Origin: Rhea pennata
Taxonomy: Eukaryota > Chordata > Aves > Rheiformes > Rheidae
Direction of reading: 5' to 3'
DNA: 64,000 nt
Assembly: GCF_028389875.1 (NCBI RefSeq)
Contig: NC_084665.1
Coordinates: forward strand, 20,430,001-20,494,000
In this document: positions 13,485 through 24,008 of the stretch, in pieces
Layout: the number at the start of each line of letters is the position of its first letter
How positions within the stretch are numbered: the stretch's first letter is position 1
Program-made: the position numbers and the translations under genes
Notes under the pieces: model-generated
Database searches by the model: none
What the model was told of the DNA's origin: nothing
What the model saw: only the letters and a program-made list of their open reading frames with translations

Positions 13485-15422
13485 CACAGATTATCACAGG
13501 TTATCTGCAAACAGCTCCTTCTGTAAAGTTTGAAAGTTTGTTGTCCTCTACAGACAGTACTTTTTGCTAGTTCCTGCTGAAGCAGTAATACATTACATGA
13601 GTTTGGCCAAAGTTGAGCATGAGCCAACTTTATTTCTTCAGTTTTTCTAATGTAAAGTACTATATTCCAGTTTACAAGTATTCAACTAGTGAAAAAGTTA
13701 TACCTCCATCCATTTTACCATTCTAAGGGAGTATGCAAGGATTAATGTATATACACATTAAACATTATGCATTACAGCCAAAGATTGACCAGTATATCAA
13801 CACTGTCACATGGCATTAAAAGTAGGACTTAAATAAAAAGACTGCAAATTACTAAATTAATCAAAATAAACTTAAGGCAAGTTAAAGTTTGAAATTTTGT
13901 TTGCAACAGTCTAATTCAATTCTTCCAAGCACACTGAATTTTTTTTTTCATATTGTAGAGTGGAATATGCTTTTACATGATCAAACCACCCCTTACAGTT
14001 TTAACAGATTTATTTTCATGATTTAAAATCATCTTACTCCACAAATTAAAACTTAATGTTATCAAGTTATCATAAAAAAAATCCTCTGTAGAATGTTATT
14101 ATTCAAACTGATAATTCTAATATTTGAAATGTTTCCGCAGCATAAATTAGTGTTTTTTGTTTATTGTTGTTAAGACTCAATACTAGCTCACTGTCACTTT
14201 TTCCAGCTGCTCTTGATCAGCTGGAAAAATCAGTGTCAACAGGAAAACAATCAAAGAGACATCTGAAGGAACATGCCTTCCAAAAGCAATGGATGCAGAG
14301 GAAGAAACTTCAGATGCGAATAGGAAAGGAAAGGGGGAGGAGGGAGAAGAGTTTTCATATCAAACATTTTTAAGGGAAAAAAAAAACTCAAAGTACAATA
14401 AATATGTTTTGTAAGCTTGATGTTACAGGCAACTTGCAATTCTATGTTTTAAAAATTATAACCAGACACTCACTAGTTCATGGGGCATAGCGTGCCACAA
14501 ATGAAGCATGAAGTTTAATTTACTGACTAGAATAATACTGAGAAATCAATAAATAGCATACTAGCAAAGTTACTTCTACTTTCAGATCACTTTCTGAAAC
14601 ACCTAAAAGAAACATTTAAGGCTAGTGTATGATCCAGTAACCCACTGTTCACAAACAGTATCAATTAAATTACCGTTAACACTTTTAGATTAAGAATTAC
14701 ACATAAGTATTCAAAAGTGGAGCCAGATTCTTCAATTCAGACATTGAGTACACTGCCAGATAAGGATGAATGATCTATTAGCACATTCTGAGGAGCTAAA
14801 AATCCTCAACAAGTTACCACTCTCTGAAGGCCTCAGTAACTGCACGCACACCTCTGTCTCTAGCAGAGGGAAGCAAAACAAGTTAAGCTTACGCCACTTC
14901 CAGTGCTTTTTTCATGGCATTAAAATGAAAAGGGGTCAATAGGTATTCCCACATTTCAGTGGGTGGGACCACCTGAACATACACAAACATGTCTGTTAGT
15001 AGTCATCTAATATTTTGATAGATTACTCCTATGATTACATTTACTTAAGGACAGACAAACCTAATCTCTAATACTAGCTGTACAACTACAGTACGCAAGC
15101 AATCAGAAGCTTCCTTAAAAGTAAGGACTCTAGCTTACAAAAGAACTTACACACGATCCAAGTTTATCTACTTCTTCACTATAAATTGACAGTTGAGAAC
15201 GTGGTTCATGACCACAACCTATATTACATTACTAAATAGCTTAGAGGAGCTTTGAAGAGGAGACACTGCCAAAACTTAAGCTTCCAGAGCACTAACAACT
15301 GCAGGTGAATGTATGAAGGCCTAGCTTTCTAACGAATAAGACTCACAAATATCAATACCTTCTTTTTTAATCTTGTCGTTTATATTATTGATGTAAATCG
15401 TATGGTTTGGCCTGATATCCAT
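8287..15422 (-). CDS. SNRPB2: U2 small nuclear ribonucleoprotein B'' (SNRPB2), complete
   Basis: Exons (minus strand) 15422-15359, 13442-13270, 11403-11263, 10169-10116, 9067-8979 and 8446-8287 join in phase to 681 nt, a 226-residue protein plus TAG. The human protein is 225. RRM1 spans about residues 7-86: RNP2 is TIYINNIND and RNP1 is RGQAFVIF. A Lys-rich stretch ([12 protein letters not shown]) and a Gln/Ala/Asn-rich linker follow. RRM2 spans about residues 150-226: RNP2-like YILFLNNLP and RNP1-like HDIAFVEF, ending KITYAKK. Family knowledge: B'' binds stem-loop IV of U2 snRNA together with U2A' (SNRPA1) and works in branch-site recognition by the nuclear spliceosome. The close paralogue SNRPA (U1A) is excluded by the [13 protein letters not shown] start and the linker. 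No frameshift or missing core residue. Confidence 0.97.
8979..9067 (-). CDS. SNRPB2: SNRPB2 exon 6 (start of RRM2)
   Basis: 89 nt, [20 protein letters not shown] to MLFNQ, holding RNP2 of the second RRM. Acceptor is TTTTTGCAG and donor is CA|GTAAGT. The Gln codon is split with exon 7. Confidence 0.95.
10116..10169 (-). CDS. SNRPB2: SNRPB2 exon 5 (variable linker)
   Basis: 54 nt, 18 whole codons, [18 protein letters not shown]. It matches the position and flavour of the human GTPNSANTQG linker. Acceptor is TACTAG|GGA and donor is GTAATG. Phase 0 at both ends, so skipping it would keep the frame. Confidence 0.9.
11263..11403 (-). CDS. SNRPB2: SNRPB2 exon 4 (end of RRM1, basic linker)
   Basis: 141 nt, 47 whole codons: [20 protein letters not shown], then the Lys-rich linker ending NKKILQ. 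Acceptor is AAAAAG|CGT and donor is GTAAGC. The linker differs most from the human form, as usual for this family. Confidence 0.94.
13270..13442 (-). CDS. SNRPB2: SNRPB2 exon 3 (RRM1 core)
   Basis: 173 nt, from [15 protein letters not shown] to GFPFYGKPM, with the RNP1 motif RGQAFVIF. The acceptor ATCAACAG follows a long T run. The donor is GTAAGT, followed at once by a TATG/TG repeat and a run of eight G. Confidence 0.95.
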
Positions 15423-15446
15423 CTTCCAACTCGCTTACACACCTGC
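15359..15446 (-). CDS. SNRPB2: SNRPB2 exon 2 (start codon; coding part 15422-15359)
   Basis: Encodes [21 protein letters not shown] plus one base. Donor is G|GTATTG. The upstream acceptor is doubled: TTTCTAG then GCAG four bases later, so the 5' UTR part begins at 15446 or 15442. The purine-rich GGAAG before ATG gives a good start context. Confidence 0.92.
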
Positions 15447-15791
15447 CTAGAAAGAGCACAGGCATGAAAACGTTGTAACGGGTGGAGATGCGCCTTCGCC
15501 CTGCCACAGGCAGGCAAGGCGGCGCCGCCAGCCCCGAGGACACCCCAAAACCCGCGAGCTGATGCCAGCAAGGAGAGAGCGGCGGACGCGGGCTGGGCCC
15601 CGTGTCACCCCCTCTCGCTGGCGATTTCACACTACTCCCGCGCTTAACGCAGCGCCGCGACTCCCGAGACGCGCCCGGTGCCTGGGGCCCGGCCCGCGGG
15701 GCGCGCTCGCTACACCGCCCGCCTCCCCAGCGCGCCCCAGCCCTGCGGCCGCGCCCCTCGAGGCCGCCCGGAACACAGCGGGAACGCGCCC

Positions 15792-15869
15792 GGGGCCGGG
15801 GCCGGGGCCGGGGCCGGGGCCGGGGCCGGGGCCGGGGCCGGGGCCGGGGCCGGGGCCGGGGCCGGGGCC
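15792..15869 (+). repeat. (GGGGCC)13 hexanucleotide repeat
   Basis: Thirteen uninterrupted GGGGCC units on the plus strand, 78 nt. By the splice model it sits in SNRPB2 intron 1, with its near edge about 35 nt after the donor, so the SNRPB2 pre-mRNA carries GGCCCC repeats. It is open in all frames, which creates false ORFs of Gly-Ala, Gly-Pro, Gly-Arg, Pro-Ala and Pro-Arg dipeptides. The G-rich strand is expected to form G-quadruplexes. Confidence 0.98.
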
Positions 15870-15904
15870 GGGCGGCCGCCGCCGCACGCGCCGCCTTCGC
15901 TCAC

Positions 15905-16010
15905 CTCGTCCTGCCGAGATGGAGGCCGCGTCGGGAAGCGGCCGGCGCAGGCTGACGAGCCGATCCCACCATCTGCGATCGATGAGCCGAGCGCCAACGT
16001 GTCGATAACG
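15905..16010 (-). other. SNRPB2: SNRPB2 noncoding exon 1 (right limit approximate)
   Basis: On the minus strand, GACGAG|GTGAGC at 15910-15899 is an almost ideal 5' splice site inside the CpG island. It has the right orientation to join the exon 2 acceptor at 15447. Human SNRPB2 also has a noncoding first exon. The start site is not visible, so the 16010 limit is a guess. The resulting intron 1 is about 458 nt. Confidence 0.55.
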
Positions 16011-16089
16011 CCGGCGCGCAACTGACGCGTGCGCAGTGGCGGGCGCGGCTGTCGGTTGTGGCGGGGCCGTTAGGGGCGCTCCCGCGGTG

Positions 16090-16335
16090 ATGGCGGCCAT
16101 TCGGCTGAGGAGGTGTCTGGCGTTGGCCCTGGCTGCCTTGCGTAGAACTGTTTATCGAGCTGCCGCTTCCTTGTTTGCACCAGCGCTCTGTGTGAAAACA
16201 CATCTTTCTGGAACCAGCTACACAGGAGTGCAAGTGAAAAAGGCTTTTTTTCCCCCTCACATCAGAGCTGAGCCTGTGCCTCGGGTCGATGTTGAACCTG
16301 AAGCCAACCTGAGCAGCGCTTTCTATCATACTTGA
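16090..16335 (+). CDS. candidate small ORF divergent from SNRPB2, 81 codons
   Basis: The ORF starts in a good context (GTG ATG G) just downstream of the island and continues beyond the GC-rich part into ordinary sequence, ending TGA. The first 38 residues have Arg and Lys but no acid (MAAIRLRRCLALALAALRRT...), which resembles a mitochondrial targeting peptide. The acidic residues are all in the last third. An in-frame ATG at 16036 would add 18 residues. I do not recognise the protein. Against it: the ATG lies inside a YY1-like motif, GC-rich islands give chance ORFs, and no conserved neighbour is known here. It may be an upstream antisense transcript without coding role. Confidence 0.22.
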   Translation: MAAIRLRRCLALALAALRRTVYRAAASLFAPALCVKTHLSGTSYTGVQVKKAFFPPHIRAEPVPRVDVEPEANLSSAFYHT

Positions 16336-17663
16336 ACAAGAGCCTGGCAGCAAAGAAAAATTTAATCATTAGGCTCCCTGGTGAGGAGGTTGCCTGTAGC
16401 CAGTATTTAAGAAAGAAAATGCTCTCCATCCCTGCAAAGTGAAGGACGGAGAGTGATGACTGTAGCTCCAGTGGTTCCCACAGGAGAAAGTAGTGTTTGC
16501 TTTTTATCATACTATGCTTATCTGGTTCCTCAAATGTTTCTATCCTTGTTGCTCTGCTAGTTTTCCAAAGGCAATGAGATAAAAGGAAAAATGCATCATA
16601 AAAACATTAGACAAATGGTTTAGTTTAAATAACAAAGATTAGCAAACTGCACATGAATCATTTGTTTTCTGGCTGCTTCCTCCCTCACAATAGAGATAAT
16701 AAGAAATTTATGCGTAGTGCAATTATTTTTCATGTGTCATTTAGCGACTATTAAAAGCATTATTGTCAGTTTTCAAACCACATACAGTAGAAATTGGTAT
16801 AAAAGCCCTAATGCAAATTTTTCGTGTGAGTTGATTATTAGTTTAGAACTCAATGCATTTTTCTCTGAAAACTCCCACTTGCAGTTAGTTCTTTGTGTCT
16901 TACTGCAGCCCCTCTTGCCTGCCCTTTACGTGTGCTGTATCCAAGTTACAGTTAATGTGTTAATTTATATAGCTCAGATGGAGAACATTTTAAAGATTTT
17001 TTTTTCTAGCTGCTTTTCATATTTGGGGATGTGGATTGGAAATCTAACCCCCTAAAAGTCAAAAAGAACTAGTTCCTATACTGCAGGTGAAACACAGCAG
17101 GATAAGGCAAACTGCAAGTCGGCAAAGCACTTTGAGCCCCGGCCTCACTTCCCTTCAAAGCACGCTTGTGCCTGCACAGCCTGCTGTTGCGCAGGGAGAG
17201 CCAGGCTTGGCCTTACCTGCAGGACTGCTGCACAGTGCTGAGGAACCATATTAACTGTTTTTAGTTTGGAGATTGAAAAGACAATGTATCTGAGCATTTA
17301 ATTTCTTGAAAATACTTCTAAAATCCCTGCAGTAACAGTATCTCAGGATAAATAAACAGTAGACATTCTCAGGTTGCAACCTTTGAATTTTTGGAATAAT
17401 TTTGCAGGCAGAATGTCTTTATGAATGAATGATCATGCAGCCTTCTTCAGAAGCAATTTTGTGTGTTGAAGGTTTAACCTGGTTGCATGTTAAAAAGAAA
17501 TTCCTGGGGAAAAAAATATAATCCTTAAGATGGTTCTTGTTTAAACTGCAAGTTATATTTGGACAGGTCCACAGTGAACACAGTGAAACTTACCTATTTG
17601 TAGTGAGACAGGAATATTAGGTAGAGTTGTCTGTTCATTTATATTTTAAACCCCCCCCCCCCA

Positions 17664-17694
<31 letters not shown>

Positions 17695-20600
17695 ACAAAC
17701 AAAAAAAAACTTCCTTACTAAAAGCAAAATACATTATTTAGGAAATTTAAAATGAGCAAAAAGTAAGCTGTTAGTGAAAATGTTATTTATTGGTGTGATT
17801 TCGAGGTTTTTTTTCAGTGTGATATTTGGTTGTTTATAGCATTGCATGGTATGGGAAATGATGTGCTAGTATGATGCCTTATGCAATGTACATATACCAC
17901 AAATTGAAAAGATGATAGACAGCAATTCCAAGCAAGTTTTAGAGTCGTTTTTTTCTGTTTATTGTCTTAAAAAGTAATTTTTAAGAGGAAACATAACTTT
18001 GAAATCCAACCTTCAGCAATCCGTTAAAACACTATTTTTCACTAAGGCTGCCTGTGTGCTGTTTTGTGTGGTCAGCAATGTAGTCCATATAACTCATAAA
18101 TAAGTAACAAAGTTTGAAACCACTTCTTTGTCGTTGAATCAACATAGCTAAAGAAATTTGATTGTCTGCAAGAAATAAATTGATATATTATGAATGATCT
18201 TTAAAATAAAGTCTTCGGAGTTTCTTTTACTGAACAGTTAAAAGCAAGAAAACAAACAAAAATCTCAGTCAGCCTGATACAAAAGTAAGGAGGAATTCAT
18301 GGCTTCCATAAATTCTTCTAGTGCAACATGCCATACTCATACTTGTTCAGAGTCACTTTAAACACTGTGATTTATTGTTCCAGAATGAAAATAAAGGAGA
18401 AAAGCTGCATCTTTCTTGCTCTTCAGGCAGGATTTCACTACCTGTTCATTAGGAGTGACGTTCATTCCTCAGGCTGGATGTTTTCTGCCCTAAGATTTGT
18501 TTTGATTATTTTTTTTCTTTATCTCCAAACAGCAAAGTACAGTGCTATTAAATTCACCGGAACAGTCATTTGTTTAAAAGTCCCTGAAAACTCCTTAAGT
18601 ATTGTAAATTTTTTTCAAGCTTCTTGGTAAGAATACCTGTAGCAACTTAGTAAGCAGTTACAATGCATCACCCATATAACGTGCTGTAAACATATTTCCA
18701 ACTTCAATAGGTAGCTGCTACCTTGTGAGAGATTGTCAAACTGTGTTGGGGAATTAAAAGGAGAGAGAACAAGGCTCTTGAAACTACAGTGCAGCCACTA
18801 TTCTGCCCCCTTTCTGCCCTTTGCTCAAGGTCAATGAAACCTGACATTTCATTATTACTATTATGAAAACTGTAAAGAAAAACAGATCTGCTTTTATTTT
18901 TTTTTTAATTTCTAAATTAAATTCAATTCCCTGAACTAAAACAGAACACTAACCAAAAGCTGTATTGAGAGAAAATTTCACTCCTGGTTTGGTAGCATCA
19001 TCAGATCCTCACTGTTATGACTGGGACCACATACATGCAATGGTACTTCATACTTTTTGCAGTTGTTTTCTTGCTGTGTTAAGATGCTAGAATTGTTAAA
19101 GTAATGTTACTCTAGTTTATCAGTATAGAAATATTTTCATTTCACCTGGGGATGGAGGGAGGGGAGGGAAAGCACATGCTGGAAGGAATTGTGAATACTT
19201 TGATGGTGATATAGGTGGCTTTGTCTTTAGTATTTTGGTTCCACCCTTTGATTGATCTGTTCTGCTGTGTGAAGTAGTAGGATGATATAACTGCTAAACG
19301 TTGGAAAAAGGGCAAGGACAATGCACAGAGCAAGTGACAGGAAATAACGGAAATTCCCTAACAAATAAAACATATTTGTCAGTGGTGTTGTGAGCACTTA
19401 TATTTTCTATCTTTTGAAGTCAATATGCATGAAACCTTGCATTAAAAACATAACTGGTCCCTCGAAAGCTGAGCAACTTAATGATACATATTCAACTGGA
19501 AGATGCAAAAAAAAAAAAGGTATTAAAAAGGTATTAAAAGGAAGGATATAAATCAGTGGTTGCTGAGCAGTTATACTGACTACAATCCACTAGTGTAAAT
19601 TGCCAGAAGAAGCTGAAGAGGCAGCAGTGATTTACAGATTATTGTTCAAAGACTCAGGATACATGATCTCTGTAAACTAACAAAGTAAAGTGAATGGACA
19701 GTGTGATGGCAAAAGAAATCTAGTATTGACAAATGCATGGCAAGGCATTTTGGAAAGAAACATTTGAACCACAAACAGTGGAGTTTCGAATTAATTGTAA
19801 GCACTCAGGAAGAAGATCTAGATGACTCCGCTGGGAAGACAGTAAAACAGCCAGTGATAGTGAAGAAGGCCAATAAAAACACAGTATGGAATGAAAAACG
19901 TACTGCAAGTTTTTTTAATACAGCTTAACATCTACATCTAAGATAAACATCTACTAAAAGATGGTTGAATATGTTAGTGATGAATTAAAAAAAGCCATAC
20001 ACATAGTCCTCTGACATTTATTATTGACAGTTTATACATATTATCTTTAATCCATGTGCAGTGCCTGATAGACCTTTCAGTTAAATGTGTAAATTATTAG
20101 TCAAGGGAGCTTCACCAACTAGGAGGTGTGTATAGCATCAGAACCAATTATTTATTAATATTGTTTTATAGGAAAAAGATTCTGTCATGATTAGTGTAAA
20201 CATTTGTCTCTTCTCTAGGTTAAATCACATTTCCCTCTTACCAGGTCTATAGAAAAACAGCACAGCGCTTTGCTTTTTTTGACACACTTCTTGTTTATGA
20301 CAACAGAAAACAGTTGCATTGTTTTTTAAAAAATCTAATTATCATGGTTAAATGAACCAGAATTAAATTGTAGATACTTGAAATTCATAGTTAATTAGTT
20401 ATACCTAGTATAAGCTGTGAAATAAGTACTTTTCATCTTTATCAACCATGTTGAAGATCAATAGAACTTAGAGATGCAATCTCTGAACAGAGTCGCACAG
20501 AAAGCTTGTTCAACAGAACCCATTCAAATTCACTAATAAGTTACTGCTTCCCATCTCCACTTATTTCTTCAATATTAGTGCTCAATGGATGACAGCAACC

Positions 20601-21500
20601 ACCACTACTGTATTAATGCCAAAAAGGTCTCAATTAGGCTCATGGCTTTTTGAAGCCAGTAACAGACAAACACCACCACCACAACTACCACCTTCTTCCC
20701 CCCAAAATCGGGGCATACAGGAAGGAAGGGTCTGTGCCCCAGAGAACTTACAAAACCTTGAACGAAATCTTTCCTCTGTGGTCATACTGTTTTTTCTCCT
20801 AGTCAGCCTTTTCTTTTATCAGAGAGCCTTTTCTCTCTCGGATCAATTGCTATCAATTAACAGTAGGCCTTGTGTCTTTTATGTTATACCACTGATTAAA
20901 TCCCCTTAGGCAAAAGATCATCAGAATTTGCAAGAATGCTAAACACTGCCCTCAGCAAATATAAAGAATTCTCTGTTCTGCTATGTTTATCATTATAGCA
21001 GCTCCCAATCATTTCTAGGAGTTTGAGTGTGCTAACATACTGAAAAAAAAGATGAAATGTGGGTAGTGCTTTTAATTTTTCCCCCAAAATTCCAAAATAG
21101 TTCTGGGTGCTTGGATTTTCCTTTTATTATTATTGATTGGTGGCAGTGCCATCTGTCCCCGCTGTAACTTTTCACTGAGATTAGCAGCAGTAAATCAAGT
21201 ACTGGTTTGATTTATTGTTGTGCAGGAGTACATGAACTCCTTTCATTCATTTTCTATCAGTTTGGATTTATTTATTTATTTGTTTGTTTTACTAGAATCA
21301 GTATGCTAGTATATTGTAAGTTATTTGATTTACAATACATTGGTATTTGAAAAAGAATACTTTGGAATTCTAATATATATGAAACATTGCAGCATAATAA
21401 AAAAATCAAGACTTACCTGGTTATATAAAATTGCCTAGTTGACTTACGCCTTTTTTTTAAATGCACCTCTTCATCATTTGTTGTATTTCCATCATGCTCT
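16336..21500. other. intergenic, no gene recognised
   Basis: AT-rich sequence after the SNRPB2 island. Visible structure: C12 followed by A-rich tract with CAAA units at 17651-17711, short A runs at 18898-18907 and 19508-19519, and TTTA/TTTG repeats at 21266-21290. ORFs are short and without familiar domains. Confidence 0.6.
17651..17711 (+). repeat. C12-A(n) homopolymer junction with CAAA units
   Basis: Twelve C directly followed by A12, C, A15 and then CAAA repeats. One of several C-run/A-run junctions in the window. Confidence 0.95.
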
Positions 21501-21539
21501 CTTTTTTTTGGTCTTACAACCAGCCATTGTAAACTTTCT

Positions 21540-23160
21540 CACTCATGTTGATATGCACTAGTTTTAGCTGCAGCACTTGCGGCAGTTCCCAGGTGCGTGC
21601 TCTCACAGCACAGCAGGAATTTTCTAGCTGCAAAGCCAGGATGAGAAGTGTTGTTGTGCTCTGTGTAACGCATGGAAGAAGAACACTGGGCGCAGGAGGG
21701 CATGAAGCTCTGCTAAGACCAGCAGACCTAGAACACTTGGAACAGGCTCTAAAGCAAGACCTGCTGCAGGACCAAGCCTGGGTGCTCCATGAAGCCACAC
21801 ACTTTTGGTGAAACAGCTGGAGTTGCCTATTAATAGGGAAATGGAGACTAAGAGTTGGGCTCAGGCTGCTTGGGAGCAGCAAGGGCAGACTGCTTGGTGA
21901 GAGAAAGCAAGCCTGGAGCCAAGCATGGTAGCCAGGCAGATAGACTTCACCAGCAAGGGCACAGTTTCACAGCACCTGGACAAGAGTAGCAGATCCAGTG
22001 GCAGTAACTAGGGTTAGCCACTGTGCAGTGATCACCAGACAAGTCCTGAGCCTTGTGGATCAGGATTAGGGGGGGCTACTTGGCCAAGCACAGTTGCAAC
22101 ATAGCTCAAGCAAGTATTGAAGGCCATAAACTGGGCTTAAATGCAGCTCCAAAACAAAGAAGGGAAGCTCACAGCAAAGCTTTTCACAGCTCTTTTCACA
22201 GCAGTCTGAACTACAGTCACAGCTGCACCTTGTCAGTGCTGGCAGTGATAAGCCACTGGGGTGGCTTAAGAAAGAAGCTATGGAAACTTGAGAGCTTCTT
22301 TCTAGGATCTTATTGGAAGGATGTGCTCAGGGCCTTGACACAGACAAGCTGAAGAACTATTGATAGTGCAGACAGAAGCTTCTTATAGAGGCTGATGCTG
22401 TGAACATTGCCTTTATATCTTGAGTTTGAAGCATCTGGGAAATAGGTGTTGATGTCTGCAACAACCTGGACAAACAAACATAAACAGATGATAGGAATCT
22501 CAGCCTGCTTTAAGCTGCATCCCTGAGCTGGAAGCCAGAGCAGTGGGTAGTAAGGGGGTTCCTCATCAGGAAAGGGGGCCTTAAACAGCTGGTGGCACAA
22601 CTGGGAACCTCTCTCCAAAAGTGGAGGGAGTAGAATATGCCCTGGATGGGTGGGCAAATCCCTGCTTGAAGGTGTAAGAGCCTGACAGTGAAACAGAAGC
22701 AGATTTGCCCTTAAGAAGGCCCTCATCAACAGAGAGTTGGTTACACCACTTTTACCCGAAGAGGGAGGTCTGCCCAGCTTATGCTGTGCCACAAGTACTT
22801 ACTGGACCTCACTGTCAGGATAAAATGGGGCTACATGAACAATAAGATCCCATAAAGAAGCCCTCAGATTTCCATAGCTCCTTTCTTAAGTCACCCTGGC
22901 CTTGAAGTTGCTGAGATTCACAGCAGCATCAAGCTATGGAGCCATAAACTTGTTTATTGCAAGTCCAGTATTTAATAATTACTACAGATTGAATAAACAG
23001 CATTAGTAAGCCTCTCTAGTAAGTTCTGACTGGGCTTGTATTGAAGCTCTGCCTGTTCCCCGTATGGATACTAATAAAGCTCGTGAGTTATTTTGATTGT
23101 CTCATTGCTTCAAACATTTATTGATTTAAATCATTAAGTTCTCAGTCACAGCAGACACTG
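21540..23160. repeat. GC-richer block, possibly a decayed LTR-type element
   Basis: Base composition rises clearly above both flanks, without CpG enrichment, and many short ORFs appear on both strands, all broken. Near its right end CTAATAAAGCTCGTGAG (23071-23087) and a T-rich tail look like the poly(A)/U5 part of a long terminal repeat. I see no primer-binding site, protease or reverse transcriptase motif, and no terminal pair. An old retroelement is plausible; a noncoding exon cluster is the alternative. Limits are approximate. Confidence 0.25.
22797..22827 (+). repeat. 31-nt direct repeat, copy 1
   Basis: The 31 bases beginning ACTTACTGGACC and ending GGATAAAATG recur exactly 835 nt downstream. 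Flanks do not match beyond this stretch. Confidence 0.95.
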
Positions 23161-23181
23161 GGGAACTGATGGTAAATCAGA

Positions 23182-23249
23182 CCATCTCTGGTACTTGAGT
23201 TGGCTGTAAATTTGCCATATCTGGTAGACTCAAGCTGGCTGTAAATTCT
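23182..23249 (+). repeat. two imperfect 33-nt tandem copies
   Basis: Both copies contain CTGGTA followed by TTGAGTTGGCTGTAAATT or CTCAAGCTGGCTGTAAATT. The second copy has a few substitutions and an indel. Lies between the 31-nt direct repeats. Confidence 0.8.
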
Positions 23250-23631
23250 TTTAGTGCTCTTAAAGCTTGGCTTGCGGAATAGACTGCTTGCATTTTGCTG
23301 CCTTATGTTTGCAACCATGCCAGGAGTCAGACAACCTTTCAGTGCCTATTTCTCATTTAGCATCAGTATGGTATAGCCTCTCTCAAGTGTTAGGGCTCCT
23401 GTATACTATTCTCTAAGAAAAATCTACATCAAAAATTGCATAGATGAAAAACAGCATCAAACACAATTTCCATCTTCTCTATATCAGAATTTTATTGTGG
23501 AGTAGGTCTCTCTGTGTTAACTTTCTAAAATGTTCCATTCCAGCTATGATTTACACCATCCTGCATCCAGTAACATAAAAATAAACCTCAGCTCCAAGAG
23601 ATGAGATGAGATCTTACTTTTGAATGAATAA

Positions 23632-23662
23632 ACTTACTGGACCTCACTGTCAGGATAAAATG
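23632..23662 (+). repeat. 31-nt direct repeat, copy 2
   Basis: Perfect second copy of the 22797-22827 sequence in the same orientation. The 804 nt between the copies end in ordinary AT-rich sequence. Confidence 0.95.
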
Positions 23663-23973
23663 AGGTCCTGTTGCCTTAAAGTTAAGTACACATGTGGATT
23701 AAGACAGTCCTTTCCACCGCACTTATGGTTACGGAGTAAGGCTATACAACATTCAGCAGTCAACACGCTAAATCAAATAAAAATTTCTATTTTCAGTCTG
23801 GAAGGCAAGTGTTCCAAATATAGCTGGTCATAATTTTTCAAAAAAAACCTAGTAGTAACAAAAAAGTCTGTTGTTTAAGAATATTTTTATAAAGGATATG
23901 CATTTTTTTAAGCTTCTTGTTCTTCAGGAAATGGATAAAACATTTGAATACTTTCAAATACTCAAAAGTTGTA

Positions 23974-24008
23974 CCCCCCCCCAAAAAAAAAAAAAAAAAA
24001 AAAAAAAA
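23974..24008 (+). repeat. C9-A26 homopolymer junction
   Basis: Nine C directly followed by twenty-six A. No retrotransposon body precedes it, so it is not an obvious poly(A) tail. Confidence 0.95.

Larger units (their letters stand above)
8447..15358 (-). other. SNRPB2: SNRPB2 introns 2-6
   Basis: Introns at 13443-15358, 11404-13269, 10170-11262, 9068-10115 and 8447-8978. They are AT-rich, with an A19 run at 11601-11619, an A-run at 13460-13484, a CA-rich stretch near 12081-12099 and a G8-TG tract at 13243-13265. No further exon, retrotransposon or snoRNA was recognised, though box C/D or H/ACA genes would be easy to miss by eye. Confidence 0.7.
15480..16160. promoter_or_regulatory. CpG island, SNRPB2 promoter, possibly bidirectional
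   Basis: Dense CpG over about 0.7 kb within AT-rich surroundings. There is an NRF1-like site at 16025-16036 (ACGCGTGCGCAG). A YY1-like motif, ATGGCGGCCAT, lies at 16090-16100 and a weaker one, GAGATGGAGGC, at 15916-15926. No TATA box. Such islands drive housekeeping genes and often fire in both directions. The plus-strand side opens into the candidate ORF at 16090. Confidence 0.75.

Noticed and set aside
15562-16353. Several overlapping ORFs of 100-157 codons on both strands
   Set aside because: They exist because the CpG island and the GGGGCC repeat lack stop codons. Products are dipeptide repeats and Arg/Pro/Ala-rich sequence with no family resemblance. Only the plus-strand ORF at 16090 was kept, at low confidence.
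22310-22792. 160-codon minus-strand ORF
   Set aside because: Located in a repeat-like GC-richer block, with no recognisable domain and no codon bias visible. Overlapping ORFs occur on the other strand.
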